Shown piece after piece: positions 1-9,040 of a stretch of 24,665 bases of DNA. The number at the start of each line of letters is the position of its first letter. Position 1 is the first letter of the stretch. The stretch lies in assembly GCA_036557185.1 (NCBI GenBank), contig DATBHZ010000093.1, positions 1-24,665 on the forward strand, given 5' to 3'. The translations under genes were made by a program, and so were the position numbers. The notes beneath the pieces are model-generated. The model had not been told where the DNA came from. It made no database searches and was given only the letters and a program-made list of their open reading frames with translations. The stretch is from DATBHZ01 sp036557185 (GTDB lineage Bacteria; Actinomycetota; Acidimicrobiia; IMCC26256; JAENVU01).

Positions 1-1184
1 GGCTTCGGCGCGAAGAAGGTCGTCTTCTGCGGCATACGGACCTGCGCTCGGGCCGCGGCACGGATCTGCTCGATCGAGACCGGCCGGAGCAGCACCGCCG
101 CGTCGGCCTGTCCGCCGCGCACCATCGCCGCGACCGTCTGCGCGTCGTCGCGGTAGCTCACCTCAACCGCATTGAGCTCCGGCTCGGCGAGCACGTCGAA
201 CCACGCCGCACCCACGTCAGCCAGCTCCGCCGCCATGTCCGCGCGCGCTCTCGCGAGCGGAGCATCCTTCGGCGTCACGTACCAGAGGCCGTCCGCGTCG
301 GCGTACCCGACGCCGAGCGTGCTGTTGACGCGCGCTTCGAGCGCGCGCACACTGTCCACGTCGTTGGGGCCCGCCGGTGTCACGTCGAACTGCTGCTCGA
401 GCGCGTGTCGGAGCTGCTTCGGATCGGTGACACCGTCGAGGACGCGATGGATGGGTTGCACCCAGAGCTGCTCGTCGGCCAGCTCGGCGACCAGGCACAT
501 GATCGCCTGGTCGCCGGGGGCAACGACGCCGTTCTCCTCGCGCTCGTTGCGGTAGTTGATTGCAGTCTCGAAGCGGTGATGACCGTCGGCGAGCACGAGA
601 GGCTCGTGCGCGATCGCCGTGGAGATGCCCGCAATACGATCAGCGTCCTCGATCGAGGTGAGCGTGTGCACCACGCCCTCGTCGTCGGTTGTCCGGGACA
701 GCACCGGCAGACCCTCGAGATGCTGCCCGAACCCGTGTGACGGCGTCAGGGCCCAGATCGGATCGAGGTTCGCGCGAGTCGCGCGTAGGAGCGCGAGCCG
801 ATCCGACTTGGCCTTCGGGAGCGTGCGTTCGTGCGGAAGGATGTCTTCGTTGCCCGCGGCGGATGGAAGGCGCAGCGCGCCGACCACGCCGCGGGTCCGG
901 CGTCGCGCACCCGAGTCGTCGACGAACTCCATCTCGTAGCCGTAGAGGCGGGGCGTGGCGTCCGCCGCGAGCACTCCGTCCGCCTGCCATCGAGCGAGGT
1001 CGGCGGCCGCGCGCGCGTAGGGATCCGCTCCGACGGGCAGGATCAGGTGCACGGCGTTGTGCGGCGACCGTGCCGCCAACGCTGCGCGCTGCGATGCATC
1101 GATGACGTCGTAGGGTGGCGCCGTCAGGTCGTCGAGATCGTCGGTTCGGTATCGAATTCCGCGAAAGGCGAGGAGCTCTGGCAC
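1..1184 (-). CDS. DUF1015 family protein, 3' end cut by window edge
   Basis: The minus-strand frame starting at GTG 1184 is open to the window edge (about 394 codons). It begins MPELLAFRGIRY, followed by TAPPYDVID. It carries the family hallmark ADGHHRFETAINYR (around positions 560-600) and ends in MPQKTTFFAPK, close to the usual C-terminal MPxKSTYFxPK of DUF1015 proteins, so only about 10-20 residues should be missing. The family is widespread, soluble and of uncertain function; I assign no reaction. A GGAGG lies about 10 nt before GTG 1184, which favours this start. An in-frame GTG at 1226 would add 14 residues but would overlap the divergent TPR gene. The family call is firm. Confidence 0.88.
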   Translation of the reverse strand, partial: MPELLAFRGIRYRTDDLDDLTAPPYDVIDASQRAALAARSPHNAVHLILPVGADPYARAAADLARWQADGVLAADATPRLYGYEMEFVDDSGARRRTRGVVGALRLPSAAGNEDILPHERTLPKAKSDRLALLRATRANLDPIWALTPSHGFGQHLEGLPVLSRTTDDEGVVHTLTSIEDADRIAGISTAIAHEPLVLADGHHRFETAINYRNEREENGVVAPGDQAIMCLVAELADEQLWVQPIHRVLDGVTDPKQLRHALEQQFDVTPAGPNDVDSVRALEARVNSTLGVGYADADGLWYVTPKDAPLARARADMAAELADVGAAWFDVLAEPELNAVEVSYRDDAQTVAAMVRGGQADAAVLLRPVSIEQIRAAARAQVRMPQKTTFFAPK

Positions 1185-1219
1185 TCGGGTGTCGGCCTCC
1201 GGACGAGGGTCGGCCGATT

Positions 1220-1594
1220 GTGACACACGACATGCAGCACGAAGCCTACGAACGATTCAACGAGGGCCGGCAGCTCCTGGCGACCTCCAACCCGCACGCT
1301 GCGGTGGTCCCACTCGAGCGCGCGCGGGATCTCGAGCCGGACAAGGCGTCGGTCCGGGAGGCGCTGGCCCGCGCGTACTTCGGCGCGGGGCGGTTCAGCG
1401 CGGCCGAAGCCGAGTTCGGCAAGGTGGTCGAGATCGATCCCGTCAACGACTACGCGCTGTACGGGCTCGGACTCTGCAGGATTCGTGCCGGTGACCGGGC
1501 GAGTGCACGCGGCCACCTGCGCCTCGCGGTCGCGATGCGCCCCGACTCAGCGGACTACCGGGAGGCGCTGGCACGCGTGACGGACCCCTCGTGA
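1220..1594 (+). CDS. TPR-repeat protein, small
   Basis: A short protein of about 124 residues from GTG 1220, or 120 from ATG 1232. It is built of three tetratricopeptide-like helical pairs: AYERFNEGRQLL...AVVPLERARDLEPD, then ALARAYFGAGRF...AEFGKVVEIDPVN, then ALYGLGLCRIRAGD...LRLAVAMRPDS. TPR arrays mediate protein-protein contact; no catalytic motif, signal peptide or membrane segment is present. A GAGGG about 10 nt before GTG 1220 favours the longer form. The stop overlaps the next start by 4 bp (GTGA), so translation is probably coupled to the HAD phosphatase. M. tuberculosis has a TPR protein (Rv1691) directly before the HAD gene Rv1692, the same arrangement. The partner is unknown. Confidence 0.85.
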   Translation: MTHDMQHEAYERFNEGRQLLATSNPHAAVVPLERARDLEPDKASVREALARAYFGAGRFSAAEAEFGKVVEIDPVNDYALYGLGLCRIRAGDRASARGHLRLAVAMRPDSADYREALARVTDPS

Positions 1595-2403
1595 CGCAAC
1601 CCGTCGTGCTGCTGGACCTCGACGGAGTGGTCTGGCTCGGAGACAGCACCATCCCCGGCTCGCCTGCGGCGGTCCACGCGCTCCGTGCTCACGGGGCAAG
1701 GGTCGCGTTCTTCACGAACAACTCGAGCATGCGAGTGGCGCATCTCATCGAGAAGCTCCACGCGCACGGCATCTCCGCCGAGCCCGAAGACGTGCTCTCG
1801 AGCGCGCAGGCCGCAGCTGACCTGCTCTCCGAGGGCCCCGCGCAGATTCAGCGCGTGCTCCCGTGCGCGGGCCCCGGTGTGATCGAGGCCGTCGAGGCGA
1901 AGGGCATGACCGTGGTGCACCCGGAGCCGACCGCCGTCGACGCGGCCGACGCCGTGGTCGTGGGCTGGCACCGCACGTTCGACTTCGACGAGCTGGACCG
2001 GGCCTCGGCCGCGGTCCGTGGTGGCGCACGGTTCGTGGCGACGAACCTCGACGCGACGTATCCCGCGCAAGGTCGGGTCCTGCCGGGAGGGGGAGCGATC
2101 GTCGCCGCGGTGGCGACCGCGAGCGGCGTCCAGCCCGAGGTCGCGGGCAAGCCGGAGGCGCCGGCCGCGGCGATGGTCCATCGCCGCCTCGGCAACAGCG
2201 GCGTGATGGTCGGGGACCGCCCGTCCACCGACGGCGCGTTCGCCGATGCGCTCGGCTGGCCGTTCGCGCTCGTGCTGAGCGGGATCGGCGGACACGACCC
2301 CGCCGAGCCGATCCCGAAGCCCGAGCCACCGTTCGTCGCGGACGATCTCGCGGCCATCGTTCCCGCGATCCTGCGCCACCTGAAAGGCATTCCCGAGGAC
2401 TGA
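1591..2403 (+). CDS. HAD-IIA family sugar/glycerol phosphatase
   Basis: A 270-residue haloacid dehalogenase hydrolase of subclass IIA (NagD / 4-nitrophenylphosphatase / phosphoglycolate phosphatase type). Motif I is LLDLDGVVW, with nucleophile Asp9 and acid/base Asp11. Motif II is TNNSS (42-46). The motif III lysine is Lys187 in AGKPEA. Motif IV is GDRPSTD (208-214), with Mg-binding Asp209 and Asp214. The C2-type cap lies between motifs II and III. Length and all four motifs fit an active cytosolic phosphatase. The M. tuberculosis neighbour in this position, Rv1692, is described as a glycerol-3-phosphate phosphatase; the same substrate here is inference from synteny. It starts with GTG overlapping the TPR stop. 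Confidence 0.92.
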   Translation: MTQPVVLLDLDGVVWLGDSTIPGSPAAVHALRAHGARVAFFTNNSSMRVAHLIEKLHAHGISAEPEDVLSSAQAAADLLSEGPAQIQRVLPCAGPGVIEAVEAKGMTVVHPEPTAVDAADAVVVGWHRTFDFDELDRASAAVRGGARFVATNLDATYPAQGRVLPGGGAIVAAVATASGVQPEVAGKPEAPAAAMVHRRLGNSGVMVGDRPSTDGAFADALGWPFALVLSGIGGHDPAEPIPKPEPPFVADDLAAIVPAILRHLKGIPED

Positions 2404-2416
2404 GGGAGCGCGGCGG

Positions 2417-2422
2417 TACGCT
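2417..2422 (+). promoter_or_regulatory. -10 element TACGCT upstream of the phasin-like gene
   Basis: GGTACGCTGG matches the motif found before several other genes in this window (pyrG, scpA, trpS, the carboxylase). It predicts a transcript starting near 2429 with a leader of about 21 nt. That leader contains the strong Shine-Dalgarno GGAGGAG (2436-2442), 7 nt before ATG 2450. No clear -35 is visible. Confidence 0.5.
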
Positions 2423-2449
2423 GGCGTTCCAGCTCGGAGGAGCTCCTGG

Positions 2450-2869
2450 ATGCCCCAGACGCCCACTTGGAGTCGCTATCTCGACGCAGGCGCCGAGTTC
2501 GTCGCCGTCACGCGCGACGAGGCTCGCCGCCGTGCGGCCGACCTCGTGTCGCAAGGTCAGCTCGCCCAGGAGCAGGTGCAGTCCTTCGTCGACGGCCTCA
2601 TGGAGGAGAGCCGGAAGCGCACGGATGCGACGCTCGACCTCGTGCGCAAGGAGGTCCGCCGCCAGATCAAGTCGCTCGGCATCGCGACCAAAGGCGACCT
2701 CGCCAAGCTCGAAGCCCGGCTGACCAAGGACATGAAGCGGGCGAAGAAGGCCGGCAAGGCGAGCAAGAAGTCGACGAAGAGCCGGTCCAAGGGCGCGAAG
2801 AAGGCGACCGCGAAGAAGGCCGCCCACAAGTCCAAGCCGGGGGCTGCGAGCTCGCCCGACGGCGCCTGA
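2450..2869 (+). CDS. phasin-like coiled-coil protein with lysine/alanine-rich tail
   Basis: A 139-residue protein in two parts. Residues 1-95 are charged and helix-forming, with LVSQGQLAQEQVQSFVDGLM and VRRQIKSLGIATKGDLAKLE, the pattern of polyhydroxyalkanoate-granule phasin/PhaF-PhaI-like proteins (amphipathic helix plus coiled coil). Residues 95-130 are a basic tail of AKK/SKK/AKKA repeats like histone H1 or mycobacterial HupB tails, likely binding nucleic acid. The start is set by GGAGGAG 7 nt upstream and a -10 at 2417. It lies between the HAD gene and tlyA, where M. tuberculosis has the small uncharacterised Rv1693. A PhaF-like role tethering granules to the nucleoid is only a suggestion; no PHA synthase is in the window. 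Confidence 0.75.
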   Translation: MPQTPTWSRYLDAGAEFVAVTRDEARRRAADLVSQGQLAQEQVQSFVDGLMEESRKRTDATLDLVRKEVRRQIKSLGIATKGDLAKLEARLTKDMKRAKKAGKASKKSTKSRSKGAKKATAKKAAHKSKPGAASSPDGA

Positions 2870-2885
2870 GCGCGAGCGGGTAGCG

Positions 2886-3674
2886 GTGCGCCGGCGTCTC
2901 GACACCGAGCTGGTCCGCCGCGGCCTCGTCGGCAGCCGGGCGCGAGCCGTCGAGGCGATCGAGGGCGGACACGTCACGGTCGCGGGCGCACCCGCGAGCT
3001 CCGCGGCCCGCCAAGTCGCCGCCGACGAGCCGATCATCGTGACCGGCGACGCGCCTCGGTTCGTGTCACGCGGGGGACGCAAGCTCGATGCCGCGCTCGA
3101 GCACTTCTCGATCGACGTGAGTGGCCGGCGCTGCCTCGACGCGGGAGCCTCGACGGGAGGTTTCACCGACTGCCTGCTGCAACGCGGGGCCTCGGAGGTC
3201 GTTGCCGTCGACGTGGGCCGCGGGCAGCTCGATTGGACGCTGCGCAACGACGAGCGGGTCCAGGTGATGGAACGCACGAACCTGCGCCACCTCACGCTCG
3301 CGGCGCTCGGCGAGCCGTGTGAGATCGCGGTCGCCGATCTCTCGTTCATCTCACTGGTGGTGGTGGCGCCGGCGCTCGTGAGGCTCACGACCGAGGACGC
3401 CGTGATGGTGCTGCTGGTCAAGCCACAGTTCGAAGCGGGGAGGGGCCGGGTCGGCCGCGGCGGCATCGTGCGTGACCCGTCGGTGCACCGGGCGGTCCTC
3501 GGTGAGGTGATCGAGGGTCTCGCACGCGCGGGCGTGGTCGTCGCCGGCGTCATGGAGTCGCCACTGCGCGGCGCCGACGGCAACGTCGAGTTCCTCGCCC
3601 GCGCCGCGAGATCGGGAGCCGGGGTCACGCCGCCGCTGCTCGACGCGCTGGTCGACGAGGTCCACGCCTCGTGA
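2886..3674 (+). CDS. tlyA: TlyA family rRNA 2'-O-methyltransferase
   Basis: A 262-residue protein with an N-terminal S4 RNA-binding domain (about 4-62: LDTELVRRGLVGSRARAVEAI) and a FtsJ-like SAM-dependent methyltransferase domain. The SAM site is LDAGASTGGFTD (84-95). The likely K-D-K-E catalytic set is Lys66 (SRGGRKLD), Asp151 (ADLSFIS), Lys179 (LVKPQFE) and Glu235 (GNVEF). In mycobacteria TlyA methylates C1409 of 16S and C1920 of 23S rRNA, and its loss gives capreomycin resistance; that activity is carried over from the family. It starts at GTG 2886 with only a weak ribosome site. The stop overlaps nadK by 4 bp, the same tlyA-nadK-recN order as in mycobacteria. Confidence 0.95.
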   Translation: MRRRLDTELVRRGLVGSRARAVEAIEGGHVTVAGAPASSAARQVAADEPIIVTGDAPRFVSRGGRKLDAALEHFSIDVSGRRCLDAGASTGGFTDCLLQRGASEVVAVDVGRGQLDWTLRNDERVQVMERTNLRHLTLAALGEPCEIAVADLSFISLVVVAPALVRLTTEDAVMVLLVKPQFEAGRGRVGRGGIVRDPSVHRAVLGEVIEGLARAGVVVAGVMESPLRGADGNVEFLARAARSGAGVTPPLLDALVDEVHAS

Positions 3675-4528
3675 GCGCGCTCCGCGCGGTCGGGCTGGTG
3701 CCGCACCGCGAGAGGCCGGCCGCACGCGAGCTGGCGGACCGCGCGGCAGCGTGGTTCCGCGACCACGGCGTCCGGGTCTACGTGCCCGAGCCCGACGCCG
3801 TCGGCGTGACGGCCGAGGTCCGGAGCGCCGAGTCCTTCGCCGACGGGCTCGATGTCGTGCTCTCCCTGGGCGGCGACGGCACGATGCTCCACACCGTCGA
3901 GCTCATCTACGACGCCGGTGTCCCGGTGCTCGGCGTCAATCTCGGGCGGATGGGCTACCTCACCGAGCTCGAGCCGGCGGCCCTGGACGGCGCCCTCGAC
4001 AAGCTGCTGGCCGGAGACTTCGACGTCGCCGAGCGCATGGTGCTCCAGGTCGAGGTCGATTCGACGCGTCCCGCCGGCGGGAAATGGTGGGCGCTCAACG
4101 AGGCCGTGCTGGAGAAGGCGCACCCGGCACGGATGGCTCAGCTCGACGTCTCGATCAACGGCGCGTACTTCACGTCGTACTCGGCCGACGGCGTCATCGT
4201 CGCGACACCGACCGGCTCGACCGCCTACTCGTTCTCCGCGCGCGGGCCGATCGTGTCGCCACGTCTCCGTTGCTTCCTCCTGACGCCGGTGTCGCCGCAC
4301 ATGTTGTTCGACCGCGCGCTCGTGCTCGATGCCGAGGAGGAGCTCCACCTGGAGATCCTCGGGGATCGTGAGGTCCTGTTGACGATCGACGGCCGGGAGC
4401 TCGGCACGCTCGAGACCGGGGCGTCGGTGACCTGCCGGGGTGGTCCGCACCCCGCCCGCATCGTCACTTTCGGTGGCCGCGACTTCCACCAGATCCTCAA
4501 GACCAAGTTCGGGCTCGCCGACCGCTGA
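3671..4528 (+). CDS. nadK: NAD kinase
   Basis: A 285-residue ATP/polyphosphate-NAD kinase, which phosphorylates NAD+ to NADP+ in the cytosol. Visible motifs are the signature GGDGT (67-71), the NE pair Asn143-Glu144 (ALNEAVLEK), and DGVIVATPTGSTAY (173-186) of the diacylglycerol-kinase-like fold. Length is typical. GTG 3671 overlaps the tlyA stop (GTGA), so the two are co-translated. One oddity is the segment after TGSTAY, usually SAGGPI, which reads SARGPI with Arg at position 191. The fold motifs are otherwise intact, so I expect an active enzyme. Co-location with tlyA and recN is a conserved actinobacterial cluster. Confidence 0.95.
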   Translation: MSALRAVGLVPHRERPAARELADRAAAWFRDHGVRVYVPEPDAVGVTAEVRSAESFADGLDVVLSLGGDGTMLHTVELIYDAGVPVLGVNLGRMGYLTELEPAALDGALDKLLAGDFDVAERMVLQVEVDSTRPAGGKWWALNEAVLEKAHPARMAQLDVSINGAYFTSYSADGVIVATPTGSTAYSFSARGPIVSPRLRCFLLTPVSPHMLFDRALVLDAEEELHLEILGDREVLLTIDGRELGTLETGASVTCRGGPHPARIVTFGGRDFHQILKTKFGLADR

Positions 4529-4567
4529 CCTCTCGCGACCCCGCCACCGGACCGGGGACGGAAGGCG

Positions 4568-4596
4568 TCGACAGCGTGCCGCGCTTCTGACAAGAT
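4568..4596 (+). promoter_or_regulatory. candidate recN promoter
   Basis: TCGACA (4568-4573), a 17-nt spacer and CAAGAT (4591-4596) lie in the 117-nt gap between nadK and recN. The spacing fits a housekeeping promoter, but the -10 lacks the usual leading T. I looked for the actinobacterial LexA box (GAAC-N4-GTTC type) expected for an SOS gene and did not see one. Confidence 0.3.
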
Positions 4597-4645
4597 CACG
4601 CCCGTCGTACATCCGCGCGGGCAGAAGCGCTGGGGGTTGATCGTC

Positions 4646-6277
4646 GTGCTGCACGAGCTGCGTGTCGCGGATCTCGGCATCATCGAAGAGCTGGCCGTCA
4701 TCTTCGGGCCCGGGCTCACGGTCATCACGGGCGAGACCGGCGCTGGCAAGACGCTCGTGGTGGAGGCATTGGAGCTCCTCGGCGGCGCTCGCTCCGATCC
4801 GTCACTCGTGCGCGCCGGTGCATCCGAGGCGCGGGTCGAGGGACGTTTCGAGACGGCAGGCGGCGGGGAGATGGTGCTCGCCCGCGTGATCCCGCGCGAC
4901 GGCAGGAGCCGCGCCTACATCGACGGCCGGCTCGCCACGGCGGCAGAGCTGGCGGACGCCGCCACGGAGCTCATCGATCTACACGGGCAGCACGCCCATC
5001 GCACCCTGCTCGGGCCGGCCGCGCAGCGCGCCGCGCTCGACGCTTTTGCCGGCAAGCGGGCGCTCGAGCCGCTCACGATGTACCGGGCCGCCCGCGCGGA
5101 GATCCGCGAGGTCGACCGGGCGCTCGACAAGCTGGGCGGAGATCCGAAGGCACGCGCCCGCGAGATCGCGCTCCTCGAGTACCAGGTGGGCGAGATCGAC
5201 GCCGCGTTGATCACCGACGACGAGGAGGACCGGAGCCTCGACTTCGAGGAGTCGTTGCTCGGCGATGCCGTCAGCACGCGGGAAGCGTTGGCGGCGGCCT
5301 ACGCGGAGGTGGAGGGTGCCGCGGTCGATGCCGTCGGCAGGGCGGCCGCAGCGCTCGGCGGGAGGATCGCGGCAACGGAGCTCGAACAGCGGCTGCTCGC
5401 CGTCCAGGCGGAGCTGACCGAGCTGGCGCGCGACCTGCGCGACACCGGTGAGCAGGTCGTCGACGACCCGGAGCGCCTCGAGACGATCCGTCTGCGCCGC
5501 AAGGTCTTGCTCGACCTCCGACGCAAGTACGGCGACACGATCGACGACGTGCGCACCTACCGCGACGAGTCGGCTGCGCGCCTGGCTCGTTTGCACTCCT
5601 ACGACGAGCGAGTCGAGCAGCTGCTGGCCGCGCGTGCCCAAGCCGAACGGCGAGCCGCGCGTGCAGCGAGCTCCCTGCACGAGGCGCGCGTCATGGCCGC
5701 CGTCGACCTCGCACCGCAGCTCAACGACCGGCTGGTGCGGCTCGCGATGCCGAGCGCCCGATTCGAGGTGCAAGTGCACCCCACGGGACCGTCCGACGAC
5801 GGTGCCGACGACGTCATCTTCATGCTCGCCGCCAACATGGGTGAGCACCTGCAACCGTTGCAACGCGTGGCGTCGGGCGGTGAGCTGTCGCGCACGATGC
5901 TCGCCCTCCGCACCGCGCTCTCGGAGCGCGACGAGACCGCACGCGCCGCAGTATTGGTCTTCGACGAGGTCGACGCCGGGATCGGCGGCGAGGCGGGCGG
6001 AGCCGTCGGTCGTGAGCTCGCAACCCTCGCAGACGACGCGCAGGTCCTGTGCGTGACGCATCTGGCACAGGTCGCGGCGTGCGCGGACGCTCAGATCGTG
6101 GTCTCGAAGACCGAGCGCGACGGCCGTACGAGCGCCGCTGCCGAGCTGGTGCTCGACGAGGCGCGGGTCGGGGAGCTGTCTCGCATGCTCGCGGGCGTCG
6201 GGGAGTCGACCCACGCGCAGGAGCACGCTCGCGAGCTGCTCGCCGGCGCGCAGACGTTCACGGGCGGGACCCGCTGA
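4646..6277 (+). CDS. recN: DNA repair ATPase RecN
   Basis: An SMC-like ATPase that organises broken DNA ends during recombinational repair. From GTG 4646 it has 543 residues, normal for RecN. Walker A is GETGAGKT (29-36). A LIDLHGQHAH segment follows near 109-118. A coiled-coil arm spans roughly 140-350. The ABC signature is ASGGELSRT (about 409-417), Walker B is VLVFDEVDAGIGG (about 436-448), and the switch histidine is in CVTHLAQ. I prefer GTG 4646 over an in-frame TTG at 4637. It gives MLHELRVADLGIIEE, which matches the family N-terminus (M-L-x-E-L-R), and places GGGGG (4632-4636) about 9 nt upstream. It has its own upstream gap rather than overlapping nadK. Confidence 0.95.
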   Translation: MLHELRVADLGIIEELAVIFGPGLTVITGETGAGKTLVVEALELLGGARSDPSLVRAGASEARVEGRFETAGGGEMVLARVIPRDGRSRAYIDGRLATAAELADAATELIDLHGQHAHRTLLGPAAQRAALDAFAGKRALEPLTMYRAARAEIREVDRALDKLGGDPKARAREIALLEYQVGEIDAALITDDEEDRSLDFEESLLGDAVSTREALAAAYAEVEGAAVDAVGRAAAALGGRIAATELEQRLLAVQAELTELARDLRDTGEQVVDDPERLETIRLRRKVLLDLRRKYGDTIDDVRTYRDESAARLARLHSYDERVEQLLAARAQAERRAARAASSLHEARVMAAVDLAPQLNDRLVRLAMPSARFEVQVHPTGPSDDGADDVIFMLAANMGEHLQPLQRVASGGELSRTMLALRTALSERDETARAAVLVFDEVDAGIGGEAGGAVGRELATLADDAQVLCVTHLAQVAACADAQIVVSKTERDGRTSAAAELVLDEARVGELSRMLAGVGESTHAQEHARELLAGAQTFTGGTR

Positions 6278-6335
6278 CCCAGCCGACTCGGCAACCGGTG
6301 CCGCCAGGATGCCCGGGTATCGCGAAGCCGGCTGG

Positions 6336-6341
6336 TAGCCT
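6336..6341 (+). promoter_or_regulatory. -10 element TAGCCT for pyrG, with a leader hairpin
   Basis: GGTAGCCTGG matches the window-wide -10 motif and predicts a start near 6348 and a leader of about 64 nt. The leader has a short hairpin (TCCCGA 6379-6384 with TCGGGA 6392-6397, 7-nt loop) directly before the Shine-Dalgarno GGAGGT (6401-6406). There is no T-run after the hairpin, so it does not look like the CTP-sensitive attenuator known upstream of Bacillus pyrG. Confidence 0.5.
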
Positions 6342-6411
6342 GGAGATCCCGAGAGCATCTGACGCGTGGCGACGCGCGTCCCGATCCGTTTTCGGGAACC
6401 GGAGGTAGCGG

Positions 6412-8061
<1,650 letters not shown>

Positions 8062-8119
8062 CCGAGTCCGGGCCGAGCCGGACCGTCTCGCCCGACTGAT
8101 CGCCGAGCACCGCAGCTGG

Positions 8120-9031
8120 TTGACGGTCGAGCGCGGGCTCGCACCGAACTCGCTCGCCGCGTACCGCCGCGACCTCCTGCGGTACGAGCGGTACCTCAGA
8201 AAGCGCGGCATCACCGATCCGGTAGCCGTCGACGAGCGCACCATCGCCAAATATGTGACCTCCCTCGAACGCGCGCACGACGACGACGGCAACAGGCTGT
8301 ACGCGCCCTCGTCGGTCGCTCGGGCGCTCGTTGCCGTGCGGTCGTTCCACCGGTTCTGCGTCGACGAAGGTTTCGTCGACTCGGACCCGAGCGAGGAGGT
8401 CGGCGCGCCGCGCGTCCCACAAGGCATCCCCAAGGCGCTGACCGAGGAGGAGGTCGAGCGGCTGCTCGGTGCCGTCACCGGTGACGATCCGCGGGCGCTT
8501 CGCGACCGCGCGATCCTCGAGACGCTCTATGCGACGGGCGCGCGGATCAGCGAGCTCGTGGGCCTCGACCGATCGGACCTCGACCTCGAGGACGGTCTCG
8601 TGAGGGTGTTCGGGAAGGGGTCGAAGGAGCGTGTCGTACCGGTCGGGCGAGCTGCTCGCACCGCGCTCGAGCAGTACCTCTTCCACGGCCGGCCCGATCT
8701 GGAGCGGTCGAGCACACGCATGCGCGTCCGGGGCGATCCGCTCCTGCTGAACGCGCGCGGCGGGCGACTGACGCGTCAGGGCTGCTGGGAGATCGTGACG
8801 GCTGCGGGCGCGCGTGTGGGACTGGAGGGGCGTCTCTCGCCGCACGTGCTGCGCCACTCCTGCGCAACCCACATGCTCGAGCACGGCGCGGACATCCGTG
8901 TAGTGCAGGAGCTGCTCGGACACGCCAGCCTCTCGACCACCCAGGTCTATACCCGGGTGTCGCCGGAGCGACTCCGTGCGGTCTACGAGCTGGCCCATCC
9001 ACGAGCGAAAGCCCCTGCCGGCCGGCGGTAG
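8120..9031 (+). CDS. xerD: tyrosine recombinase XerD
   Basis: A site-specific recombinase that, with XerC, resolves chromosome dimers at dif near the terminus. From TTG 8120 it has 303 residues. The N-terminal SAM-like core-binding domain (1-100) precedes the catalytic domain with the full set: Arg142 (ATGARISELVGL), Lys166 (GKGSKER), His242-x2-Arg245 (PHVLRHSCATH), His268 (LGHASL) and nucleophile Tyr277 (TQVYTRV). The start is uncertain. The in-frame sequence upstream (8078-8119) encodes PDRLARLIAEHRSW, which aligns with the usual XerD N-terminus, but it contains no ATG, GTG or TTG back to the pyrG end. CTG at 8096 is the only near-cognate start there. In mycobacteria xerD also follows pyrG closely, with a Nudix gene between. 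Confidence 0.93.
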   Translation: MTVERGLAPNSLAAYRRDLLRYERYLRKRGITDPVAVDERTIAKYVTSLERAHDDDGNRLYAPSSVARALVAVRSFHRFCVDEGFVDSDPSEEVGAPRVPQGIPKALTEEEVERLLGAVTGDDPRALRDRAILETLYATGARISELVGLDRSDLDLEDGLVRVFGKGSKERVVPVGRAARTALEQYLFHGRPDLERSSTRMRVRGDPLLLNARGGRLTRQGCWEIVTAAGARVGLEGRLSPHVLRHSCATHMLEHGADIRVVQELLGHASLSTTQVYTRVSPERLRAVYELAHPRAKAPAGRR

Positions 9032-9034
9032 CAT
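9029..9034 (+). promoter_or_regulatory. -10 element TAGCAT, leaderless start for the DksA-like gene
   Basis: GGTAGCATTGG lies with exactly 6 nt between the hexamer and ATG 9041. Transcription starting 7 nt after the -10 would begin at the ATG itself, giving a leaderless mRNA; no Shine-Dalgarno is present. The TAG of the -10 is also the xerD stop codon. Confidence 0.55.
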
Positions 9035-9040
9035 TGGCGC

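Noticed and set aside
4529..4645. LexA/SOS box before recN
   Set aside because: No GAAC-N4-GTTC-type palindrome is present in the gap.
1745..4654. 969-codon open frame on the minus strand
   Set aside because: It lies antisense to the HAD, phasin-like, tlyA and nadK genes, is full of Arg/Ser/Pro/Ala low-complexity sequence, and has no domain. It is a shadow of G+C-biased third positions, which make stops rare on the opposite strand.
6348..6411. CTP-sensitive attenuator in the pyrG leader
   Set aside because: The leader has a short hairpin but no T-run and no initial GGG tract like the Bacillus system. It may at most influence ribosome access.
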